This document shows positions 15,994 through 22,125 of a DNA stretch of 22,125 bases, in pieces. This stretch comes from Candidatus Poribacteria bacterium. GTDB lineage: Bacteria > Poribacteria > DTPJ01 > WJIO01. The DNA lies in assembly GCA_014730235.1 (NCBI GenBank), contig WJIO01000002.1, forward strand, positions 1 through 22,125, read 5' to 3'. The stretch's first letter is position 1, and every line of letters starts with the position of its first letter. The notes beneath the pieces are model-generated. The model saw only the letters and a program-made list of their open reading frames with translations. It did no database searches and was not told the origin of the DNA. Position numbers and translations under genes: made by a program.

Positions 15994-16291
15994 AAAAATC
16001 AGGTAAATCAGAGGAGATATTATACATAGACTAGGGTGTCAAAAAGGACAAATACTATAGCTGTTAAGCAAGTGGCAAACAAATCAGAAATTTCAATCGG
16101 AATACGCTATCAGGGAGTTTAGGGGTAAGTGGTAGAAAATACAAGATGGCTTAAGGGTGGAGTTTTTATCAAGAGGGAGAATTTGCAGAAAAAGTGACGG
16201 TCTTTATTGCTTCTACAGCAGAAGTTTTCAAAATACATTGTCTTGAACTTATAAAATAGAAGGTAAAAATTTTGAGATTTTAATTAGTGCC

Positions 16292-16314
16292 GTATGCAGG
16301 ATTATTCTGCATAC
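16292..16314 (+). other. Hairpin in the LamG gene leader
   Basis: GTATGCAG (16292-16299) pairs with CTGCATAC (16307-16314) around a 7-base loop, about 40 bases before the LamG start. No T run follows, so it is not a standard terminator. It may stabilise or regulate the leader. Confidence 0.4.
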
Positions 16315-16354
16315 AAAATAATAACTAAACATGATTTTGCATGGAGGAATTGTA

Positions 16355-16963
16355 ATGAGACATTTTGTTAAAAGTGGGTTAATTTTGATTATTATACTGC
16401 TATTTAGCCTTTCGGTGAAAACCGATGTTGACCCGGATCTTTTGCTCTATCTTGACTTTAACGAAGGGCAAGGAGATACGCTGAAAGACCTTTCCGGTAA
16501 CGGCCATGATGCTGTGATACATGGTAAATCCCCTGTTTGGGAAGCCGGTAAATTTGGCCCTGCTATTTACTTTAACGGTGAGGACAACTACGGTGAGATA
16601 CAGCGTACCGATGCCCTGACATTTGGCGAGGATACTGAATTTACTGTCATGGCATGGATCAAAACCGAGTTTGAGCCGCCGGAGAATATTGGAATACTTA
16701 CCAACTATAAGGAACAGACAACACCATTTTGGAATATCTGCATTCGCAGGGAACCCGTGGGAATTATCAGATTTCAATTTCGGGATGTGGACGGAAATAT
16801 AGTCCGGGCCACAAGTCCAGATCCTATAAACGATGGACAATGGCACCATATAGCCGGTGTGAGGGATTTGGATGCCGATACTGCCCGGCTTTATGTGGAT
16901 GGAAAGTTGATGGAGGAGGTTAAAGACACCAGCAGCTTTTGGCCGGGACCTTATTTGACATGA
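16355..16963 (+). CDS. Secreted LamG/concanavalin-like domain protein, 3' truncated
   Basis: About 202 residues. The signal peptide (MRHFVKSGLILIIILLFSLS) is followed by a LamG-type jellyroll domain, a class of carbohydrate-binding or recognition modules. Typical strands are LLYLDFNEGQGDTLKDLSGNG, then AIYFNGEDNYGEI, FTVMAWIKTE, GQWHHIAGVRD and ARLYVDGKLMEEVKDTSSFW. The family usually continues for 30 or more residues to a GxIDEV-like closing strand. Here it ends PGPYLT and a stop, right where transposase-like sequence begins, so the end has been lost. The start is the ATG at 16355, with GGAGG 7 bases before it; an in-frame ATG at 16331 has no such site. Probably non-functional or only partly folded. 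Confidence 0.75.
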   Translation: MRHFVKSGLILIIILLFSLSVKTDVDPDLLLYLDFNEGQGDTLKDLSGNGHDAVIHGKSPVWEAGKFGPAIYFNGEDNYGEIQRTDALTFGEDTEFTVMAWIKTEFEPPENIGILTNYKEQTTPFWNICIRREPVGIIRFQFRDVDGNIVRATSPDPINDGQWHHIAGVRDLDADTARLYVDGKLMEEVKDTSSFWPGPYLT

Positions 16964-17504
16964 TTTTTCAGGATTTTTAAGTGCAAAACTTTTCTGCCAA
17001 TTCGTATAGAGGAAGAATCTCTGAAATCAGAGGTGGAGCGATTTCGGGCAGTGATAGCGGAACTGATTATGGAGAACCTGAAGCTAAAAAAAGGGCGTTT
17101 GATGTAAGCCCATACCGGCATTACAGCAGCGTTGATAAGGAACTGATCCTCTCCACTGTTGAGAGAATTCATAAAATGACAGGATATCCTGTAAGGTTTA
17201 TCCTGAAACAGATGGGTATATCATCTTCCACCTACTATCCCTAGCATTACAGGGCATCCACCGGAACCGGACCATGCTGACCAGGTATGGCAAATTGATT
17301 TGATATATGTTTACATGGCTCCCGGTTCGTATTACCTGGAATGATTATTACAACTTCAGGAGACCCCATTCGGCTATCAGGTATCTTGTTCTTGCTGATT
17401 ATTACCGGGGAAATCCTGATGCCAGGATAGCAGAACGTAAGGGGAAAACCTATCTCAGGCAGTGGAGAGAAGAAAGGTCTACTGAGAGGAAAAATCAACG
17501 TTAA
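16964..17504 (+). pseudogene. Decayed IS3-type transposase (orfA/orfB remnants)
   Basis: Pieces of an IS3-like transposase lie in three frames. An orfA tail (16964-17107) contains LKSEVERFRAVIAELIMENL and stops at TAA. The start of orfB follows (about 17098-17244) with DKELILSTVERIHKMTGYP and a helix-turn-helix end GISSSTYY, then a stop. A piece of the rve core (about 17250-17343) carries the first catalytic Asp in WQIDLIYV. An internal deletion then joins directly to the C-terminal WNDYYNFRRPHSAI and ADYYRGNPDARIAERK part (to 17504). The rest of the DDE core is missing, so the enzyme is dead. It abuts the cut end of the LamG gene. Ends and target duplication are not recognisable. Confidence 0.82.
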
Positions 17505-17508
17505 ACAA

Positions 17509-17545
17509 GGACAAACCCTCATACTTTTAAAGGGTGGGTTTGTCC
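17509..17545. repeat. Inverted repeat at the right edge of the IS remnant
   Basis: GGACAAACCC (17509-17518) and GGGTTTGTCC (17536-17545) form a perfect 10-bp stem around a 17-base loop, starting 4 bases after the transposase stop. It may be the IS right end or a transcription stop. There is no downstream T run. Confidence 0.5.
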
Positions 17546-17580
17546 CACTTTAAATAAGCAATACATTTGGAAGATTTATC

Positions 17581-17589
17581 TGATATAAT
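17581..17589 (+). promoter_or_regulatory. Possible extended -10 promoter for the 235-residue membrane protein
   Basis: TGATATAAT is a perfect extended -10, but it has no -35 and lies 246 bases before the gene start. Nothing better is evident nearer. Confidence 0.3.
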
Positions 17590-17835
17590 GATAGGGAACT
17601 GCTTAAAACTCTGGAAGGATTATAAATATATACTGATATTTCTAAAATTAACTAAAACCAGATGTTGCAGTGCTTAAAGAGACACTAGCAAATGAAAATG
17701 CTATCAGGTTGTCATCTGTTTCTTCATTCTGAATTCTTATAAACATTGGTTTTAGAGATTTTTTAGAATTCTCAGTATATAAATATTAGCTTAAAAGTTG
17801 AGTATGTTTTCTGAAAATTACTTACAGGAGTAATA

Positions 17836-18543
17836 ATGTTTGTGAACATAATCTTTGCTGCTCTTGCTGCTCTCTTGGTTATTGTAGCTTTATCCGTAGG
17901 GATAGCAAATTTAATTCGCCGAAGGAAAAGACAGGAAGGAACTGTAAGACCTTATGAATCGCCCGTTGATACAACTTATATTTCATCAGAGGAGATTATG
18001 GATTCTATAGATGCTGCTATACCTGTAGTAAGAGAATTGGAGGTAGCTGAAAAAGTGGAGCAGGATAAGAGTTATGAATCAAATAAAAAATGGCTTAAAG
18101 ATGAATACCAGATGCAGGCAGAAGTCGCTTTGAGCCTCAAGGAATTAACTATATTCAACATGAAAATAGCAAAGTCAAGGCCTGCTGTTGAAGTTATGGC
18201 TGAAGTGTTATCCATGAACATACCGGTGGATGCTATTGAAATGGGTCAGCAAGGGGGGAAAAAGGAATTTCCAAATTACAGGGCAATGGCCAAAATGGTA
18301 TGGCTTAAGACAATGGAAAGGCTGGATGAACCCATAGATATTCTGATAAATATACATAACCAGCGAAATATGGATACACAAAAGCTGATAGCTGATTTAA
18401 CCGGAATAATTATGCGGGAGATGAAAATTCCAGTTTCCGCATCGGGATTTGCTGTTTTACTGACTTTGATTATTGCAAAAATTGAATTTGGCGCATTTTC
18501 TGAGGAGGATGACGCGGAGGGGGGGATTGTAAAAGAGAAATAG
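17836..18543 (+). CDS. Unrecognised single-pass membrane protein
   Basis: 235 residues that I do not recognise. The N-terminal segment 3-27 (IIFAALAALLVIVALSVGIANLI) is a clear membrane helix followed by RRRKRQ, which would place the rest in the cytoplasm. Residues about 28-90 are polar and acidic. From about 90 to 215 there is a mostly helical domain with LSLKELTIFNMKIAKSRPAVEVMAEVLSM and RNMDTQKLIADLTGIIMREM. A hydrophobic stretch near 213-227 (SGFAVLLTLIIAKI) could be buried or a second membrane segment. The tail is acidic. The ATG has AGGAG 5 bases upstream, so it looks like a real, expressed gene. It stands alone on its strand inside the island between repeat elements A and B, in codon use similar to the core genes. 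Confidence 0.75.
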   Translation: MFVNIIFAALAALLVIVALSVGIANLIRRRKRQEGTVRPYESPVDTTYISSEEIMDSIDAAIPVVRELEVAEKVEQDKSYESNKKWLKDEYQMQAEVALSLKELTIFNMKIAKSRPAVEVMAEVLSMNIPVDAIEMGQQGGKKEFPNYRAMAKMVWLKTMERLDEPIDILINIHNQRNMDTQKLIADLTGIIMREMKIPVSASGFAVLLTLIIAKIEFGAFSEEDDAEGGIVKEK

Positions 18544-18570
18544 TAATATATGACAAAACTTATTCGTAAT

Positions 18571-18790
18571 CGTTAAAAAATAAGGTTCTTCCGGGTTCAG
18601 TGTGGTAATAATAAAATTCTACTGATTAAATAAGAGCATATCTACTTCAACAAGTCATTCCTGCGGAAGCAGGAATCCAGTATTCTAAAATATTGTTTTT
18701 CTGGATTCCTGCTTCCGCAGGAATGACAAGTTTTACAATTGATCATAGAAAAAAGGCGATTATTGTAAACACATTTTTCATTTTTTAACG
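18571..18790. repeat. Repeat element B: 220-bp segment with 11-bp inverted ends and 27-bp perfect palindrome arms
   Basis: CGTTAAAAAAT (18571-18581) recurs inverted at 18780-18790. Inside are a 29-base block (18584-18612, 25/29 identical to element A) and a palindrome with 27-bp perfect arms (18654-18680 and 18701-18727) around a 20-base loop. Each arm itself contains the dyad ATTCCTGC-ggaa-GCAGGAAT. It shares core and orientation with element A, but not its outer ends. It has no coding capacity. Confidence 0.75.
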
Positions 18791-18801
18791 GTTTCTATTC
18801 A

Positions 18802-18839
18802 GATAAAATCCTGCATATTATAATATGCAGGATTTTATC
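18802..18839 (-). terminator. 38-bp perfect palindrome terminator of the dehydrogenase operon
   Basis: A fully self-complementary 38-base sequence is centred at 18820/18821. It has a CCTGCATATTA stem and A/T tetramers on the outside of each arm. It starts 16 bases after the dehydrogenase stop on the minus strand. The symmetry allows it to end transcripts from both sides. Confidence 0.82.
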
Positions 18840-18855
18840 CATTCAATATCATTTT

Positions 18856-19872
18856 CTATTTCCAGGGATACAGGATCACTTTGCCGCAGTTGCCTGTGAC
18901 CTGAAGTTCCCAGGCCTTCTGGACATCGCCCATGGGGAAGCTGTGGGTTATGAATTTATCCAGTTTATCACCGGATTCCCGGATAACCTTCATAAGCTTT
19001 GGATAAGTTCCCAGGTTGTAATGCCAGTTACCCCTGAGAACCAGACCTTTGCGGATCATGTCTCTGCTGGCTGCCAGAGGAAATTCGCCGCCTTCACCGA
19101 CGAATGTGGCCTGACCCTTGCGACGGGCGGCGTCTACCATTAACCTGTGGGCCTGGGAAGCTCCCGAACAGTCGACAGCTTTATCTATGCCAACGCCGTC
19201 AGTTAGTTCCATGATCCTGTCCAGAATCTTTTCATCGTTGGGATCAAGGACTTCCTCTGCACCCAGTTCTCTGGCCAAGTTTGCCCTGTAGGGATGACTT
19301 TCAACGCCTATTACCCTTGCGCCCAGGTATGTTCCATTAATAACGCCACCAAGACCTACCGGCCCTAAACCTGTTATCATCACCGTATCCAGAGCGTTTA
19401 CGTTCATCTGCTGCATGGCTCCAAAAGTAGGACCAAGACCGCAGAGAGCCATACCTGCATGTTCGTAGCTGACATCGTCGGGAATTGGTGATAATAACCA
19501 ATCAGCTTTCAATACATACTGGGCATATGTGGCTGTTCCTGTGCTAGAACCGGTAATTTCCAGTATGTTCCTGGCGTTCTGGCAGTGGATATTTTCACCC
19601 GTTATGCACATGGGGCATTTGCCGCAGCCGTTTTGGGGCTGGACCACAACCCTATCACCAACTTTTACAAGGCCCGGTTGGGCTACTTCTACTACCTCAC
19701 CGGCGGCTTCATGGCCGAAATGTTCACCTTTATGACCTCCTTTAAAACCTTTGTATTCGGTACACATTGGCACAACGTGAACCTTAACCAGGGCAATATC
19801 CTCTTTGGGTGTTGGGTCTGGCTTATCCACCAAACCGGCTTTGCCATCGCCAAACATTGCTGCAACTTTCAT
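18856..19872 (-). CDS. Zinc-dependent MDR-family dehydrogenase (alcohol/polyol dehydrogenase-like)
   Basis: This 338-residue cytoplasmic medium-chain dehydrogenase would oxidise an alcohol or polyol/sugar with NAD(P). The catalytic zinc site is Cys37 (PMCTEY), His54-Glu55 (FGHEAAGE) and probably Cys144 (CGLGP). The structural zinc site is the Cys83/86/89/97 cluster (CGKCPMC ... C). The nucleotide-binding motif GLGPVG is at 168-173, followed by the strand GARVIGVE. The length is slightly short but complete. The ATG lies 2 bases after the stop of the beta-helix gene and has GGAG 8 bases upstream, so the two are co-translated. The neighbour suggests a substrate released from polysaccharide. Sorbitol or threonine dehydrogenase type cannot be told apart by eye. 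Confidence 0.93.
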   Translation of the reverse strand: MKVAAMFGDGKAGLVDKPDPTPKEDIALVKVHVVPMCTEYKGFKGGHKGEHFGHEAAGEVVEVAQPGLVKVGDRVVVQPQNGCGKCPMCITGENIHCQNARNILEITGSSTGTATYAQYVLKADWLLSPIPDDVSYEHAGMALCGLGPTFGAMQQMNVNALDTVMITGLGPVGLGGVINGTYLGARVIGVESHPYRANLARELGAEEVLDPNDEKILDRIMELTDGVGIDKAVDCSGASQAHRLMVDAARRKGQATFVGEGGEFPLAASRDMIRKGLVLRGNWHYNLGTYPKLMKVIRESGDKLDKFITHSFPMGDVQKAWELQVTGNCGKVILYPWK

Positions 19873-19874
19873 AT

Positions 19875-21965
19875 TTATTTCTCCGTATATTTGATGCTGT
19901 GTTTAACAGGCCATGTGGCCCGATCCAATTTGTCTGTAAGACCAATTTTTTCCAAAGGTATTTCCTTGAATCCCAGATCAAAAGCTGGTGAATCGTCCTT
20001 AAGCTTGAAGCTTTTCGGCGGAATTTTTACAAATCCGGGATCCTGATCTATTAAATTGTCCTCAAATTTTACATAAGGACGGGCTTGATCGTATACGCCG
20101 TCCCATCTACCTCCTACGGATATGTTCCGGGCAACCACATTGCCTTTTGGCGCAGCCGGTTCGTCTTCTAAAATATCTACCAAAGCCGGATAACGACTTG
20201 ACCATAACTCGTTTTTATATGGCATATCGTTCAGACGATCCGTCATGGTTGTGCCTACATGGTAGCTGGCCCAACCCATAGCCCGGGCATCAATATGTAA
20301 AGCGGGATTGCAATCCACGAAGATATTATTTTCCACAATGCAGTCGCGGCCACCGCCGATAAAGGCTGCCCTGGTGACTTTGTAAAACACGTTGCCATAT
20401 ATTTTAGTTCCACAGAACATATCATCCAGGTACACCCCAACGCATCCCCGACCTTCAAAGCCGTTGACGTGGTGCATGTAATTGTATTGTATAACTGTGC
20501 CTCTCATTGTCCAGTCACGACCACTGTAAATGGCCCCGGCATCATTGGATTCATAACATACGCTGTGGATCTCGTTAAATTCCATCAGGTGATCGTTGCC
20601 ACTAAACATAATGGCCATGTGCGGGGCGTTGTGTATCAGATTATGCCTGGCCCTGATTCCCACGCCGCTCATGGCTATTCCCGGCTGATACATTCGGTTC
20701 CAGCGACCATAATTGTGGATATTATTATTTTCGGCATAATGATTTGCAGGGGTCAAAGTTTTTCTTTCGCCGCCAGACATGCCTATACCGCCGTTGCCTG
20801 TTTCGTATATATCGCATCCCACAACGCCGTTTTCTGTTCCGCCGGATATACGCACCGCCCAGCTTCCAAGATTGCGTAAGGTGCAGGCGTTTATCAGGTT
20901 CTTTGCTCCCCCGGATATTGATATGGCGTTTCCCCTACACGCTTCAAAGGTTATATCCTGCATAGTCACATTGGAAACATTATTCATCTCCACCAGAGAA
21001 TCGGTAACAGAAACAACGGCTTCACCTTCGTCTATGGATTCGGGGGGCCAGAAATACAGTATCCCATCCTGCCGATCCAGATACCATTCACCGGGTATAT
21101 CTATCTCGGAAAGCAGGTTAAAAGCATAGAACCATTGGCCAACGCGATATCCATAACCATGATATGGTGGTTCTACGGAAATTATGCCTTTTTCCGTATC
21201 TATTGATTCCACCCTATGCCGCTGATCCGACCAATCCCAGAACCAGTATCCATGAACCCACACATCCTTTTCGGCTTTCCAGCGATTGGGCCTATCGGTA
21301 TCATACATAAATTTACCGATTTTATCGCCCTTTGTTCCCCTGACGTTTACCGGATCGCCGCCCACCAGATCAGTTATACGGATAAAGCCTTCGTTGGGCC
21401 ATCGGGAAAGCATCATAGGCTTATCTTTGAAGAACAGCTCTAACCCGCCGCCTTTTACATTTCCATAATCGTTTATTCCAAGTTCCTTGAGATCAGCCTG
21501 ATAAACGTTCCCCCTGGCTTCGGGGGTTAGCTGATCCAGTATTTCCGGATCAGTGATTTTCTGAAAATTATTGACTACCTTTCCGCCGGATATTTTTACC
21601 TGCTGATCCAGCTTTGATGTATATGATATGGGCGAATCCTTCGTGCCGGAATCCTGCTGGTTTAATACAAAAGGCTTATCCAGGTGATATGTGCCGCCCA
21701 TTATTTCTACAGCAACGCCACCTTTGGGCATATCACCAGCTTCTTTAATTTTCCTGATCTCATCCCTGGCTTTTTCCAGAGTAGCGAAGGGTCCGTCAGA
21801 GCCATCGCTTTCTGGCTTTTGAAGACGCCCTGACCATTTATCGTCACCGTCTCTGGAAACATACAGTACTAGGCCTGGCGATTTTCCATGTGCTGACATT
21901 TGATTTACCTCCATAAATCCCAGTATAACAACAATGCTGAATATCAAACATACAAACCTTAGCAA
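19875..21965 (-). CDS. Secreted right-handed parallel beta-helix protein, GH141-like
   Basis: This 696-residue protein is probably an extracellular or periplasmic polysaccharide-active enzyme. The signal peptide is residues 1 to about 25 (LRFVCLIFSIVVILGF). The mature start LYVSRDGDDKWSGRL then DGPFATLEKARDEIRKI is the hallmark opening of GH141-like proteins, a family that includes fucosidase and xylanase activities. The middle (about 330-620) has repeated short turns such as NNVSNVTMQDITFEACRGNAISISGG, typical of parallel beta-helix coils, with Asp-rich segments (SNDAGAIYSGRDW, GCVGVYLDDMFCG) that may hold the active site. The start is TTG, supported by GGAGG 6 bases before it. It is sandwiched between an amidohydrolase (39-base gap) and the dehydrogenase (2-base gap). 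The activity is an inference from the fold; a lyase or esterase is possible. Confidence 0.85.
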   Translation of the reverse strand: MLRFVCLIFSIVVILGFMEVNQMSAHGKSPGLVLYVSRDGDDKWSGRLQKPESDGSDGPFATLEKARDEIRKIKEAGDMPKGGVAVEIMGGTYHLDKPFVLNQQDSGTKDSPISYTSKLDQQVKISGGKVVNNFQKITDPEILDQLTPEARGNVYQADLKELGINDYGNVKGGGLELFFKDKPMMLSRWPNEGFIRITDLVGGDPVNVRGTKGDKIGKFMYDTDRPNRWKAEKDVWVHGYWFWDWSDQRHRVESIDTEKGIISVEPPYHGYGYRVGQWFYAFNLLSEIDIPGEWYLDRQDGILYFWPPESIDEGEAVVSVTDSLVEMNNVSNVTMQDITFEACRGNAISISGGAKNLINACTLRNLGSWAVRISGGTENGVVGCDIYETGNGGIGMSGGERKTLTPANHYAENNNIHNYGRWNRMYQPGIAMSGVGIRARHNLIHNAPHMAIMFSGNDHLMEFNEIHSVCYESNDAGAIYSGRDWTMRGTVIQYNYMHHVNGFEGRGCVGVYLDDMFCGTKIYGNVFYKVTRAAFIGGGRDCIVENNIFVDCNPALHIDARAMGWASYHVGTTMTDRLNDMPYKNELWSSRYPALVDILEDEPAAPKGNVVARNISVGGRWDGVYDQARPYVKFEDNLIDQDPGFVKIPPKSFKLKDDSPAFDLGFKEIPLEKIGLTDKLDRATWPVKHSIKYTEK

Positions 21966-21969
21966 AATA

Positions 21970-21975
21970 ATCCTC
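21970..21975 (-). promoter_or_regulatory. Shine-Dalgarno that fixes the TTG start of the beta-helix gene
   Basis: On the minus strand, GGAGGA is placed with its GGAGG core 6 bases from the TTG codon at 21965-21963. This makes the non-ATG start credible. Confidence 0.7.
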
Positions 21976-22004
21976 CATAAACCTTGTTGATATTGATTCT
22001 TTAT

Positions 22005-22125
22005 TTAAATATTCAATAATTTCATGGCATTTTCTCTGGCTATGGCATTAGTTTTGTATTTATCCAGACTAAGGTTCTTGACGAAATCTATAATAGGCAG
22101 ATGCTGTCCAGCTCCCAGATAATCA
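22005..22125 (-). CDS. 3' end of an amidohydrolase-like protein (partial)
   Basis: The last 39 codons of a gene enter from the right edge on the minus strand and end at TAA (22007-22005). The peptide runs DYLGAGQHLPIIDFVKNL, then SLDKYKTNAIARENAMKLLNI. The closing pattern of a loop, a helix ending in ENAxKLL and a hydrophobic tail is typical of the C-terminus of amidohydrolase family 2 (metal-dependent TIM-barrel hydrolases or decarboxylases). The 39-base gap to the beta-helix gene has no terminator, so they form one operon. With only the tail visible the family call is moderate. Confidence 0.65.
   Translation of the reverse strand, partial: DYLGAGQHLPIIDFVKNLSLDKYKTNAIARENAMKLLNI

Larger units (their letters stand above)
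15525..16354. other. Gene-poor spacer left of the LamG gene
   Basis: About 830 bases with no recognisable gene. Bases about 15640-15950 are richer in GC than their surroundings and contain a short inverted repeat (TCCGCCT ... AGGCGGA, near 15656-15677). Frames open on both strands there (15599-15850 plus, 15641-15865 minus) match nothing I know and lack good ribosome sites. A decayed gene or unrecognised mobile fragment is likely. The right half holds a strong promoter at 15966-15993 and a hairpin at 16292-16314. Confidence 0.5.

Noticed and set aside
16032-16055. GGTGTC...GGACAAA as a left end matching the GGACAAACCC right end of the IS remnant
   Set aside because: Only the seven bases GGACAAA agree, and the LamG gene would then lie inside the IS; this is most likely chance.
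15261-18727. CRISPR array suggested by repeated ATTCCTGC/GCAGGAAT units
   Set aside because: There are only two dispersed palindromic copies, with no regular spacers and no cas genes.
20255-21468. Several open frames inside the beta-helix gene
   Set aside because: They are shadows of the GC-richer coding sequence of the beta-helix protein, without ribosome sites or recognisable products.

Overview
The window reads as chromosome of a Gram-negative, low-GC bacterium. It carries most of a lipid A pathway (an LpxC-FabZ fusion, LpxA, LpxI, LpxB), an OmpA-type lipoprotein, an outer-membrane beta-barrel and a sigma-54 type activator. LpxI instead of LpxH, the LpxC-FabZ fusion, a LamG-type secreted protein, and a GH141-like beta-helix protein beside an MDR zinc dehydrogenase together suggest Candidatus Poribacteria or a similar uncultured phylum. 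This is an inference; no rRNA or marker gene in the window settles it.

Layout. 1-967 (minus) is a sugar-nucleotide epimerase with its promoter at about 1038-1066. 1562-2413 (plus) is an OmpA-family lipoprotein with a strong terminator. 2623-9297 (plus) is an envelope gene run: PHP-type tyrosine phosphatase, YqgF/RuvX, MltG, then lpxC-fabZ, lpxA, lpxI and lpxB, the last three overlapping. 9416-9925 (plus) is a flavin-reductase-like protein that converges, sharing its stop bases, on a minus-strand block. That block, in transcription order, is a sensor kinase (15082-13574), an NtrC-type regulator (13577-12198), a 42-bp perfect palindrome, a secreted coiled-coil protein (12127-11018) and an outer-membrane beta-barrel (11016-9922). 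It is headed by a full-consensus sigma-70 promoter.

15.2-18.8 kb is an accessory island bracketed by two copies of a palindromic repeat element. It holds a segment without a recognisable gene, a LamG gene cut off by a decayed IS3-type transposase, and an unrecognised 235-residue membrane protein. 18856-22125 (minus) is visibly richer in GC and carries a catabolic-looking operon: an amidohydrolase end, a secreted GH141-like parallel beta-helix protein and a zinc dehydrogenase, closed by a 38-bp perfect palindrome acting as terminator.

How the genes fit. The left two thirds deal with building the envelope: lipid A synthesis, peptidoglycan chain release by MltG, the OmpA tether and sugar-nucleotide supply. 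The kinase/regulator pair sits upstream of a secreted coiled-coil plus barrel pair it may control. The right end probably breaks down extracellular polysaccharide. Several promoters have an extended -10 (TGn before the hexamer). All functions come from reading motifs by eye; no database search was run.
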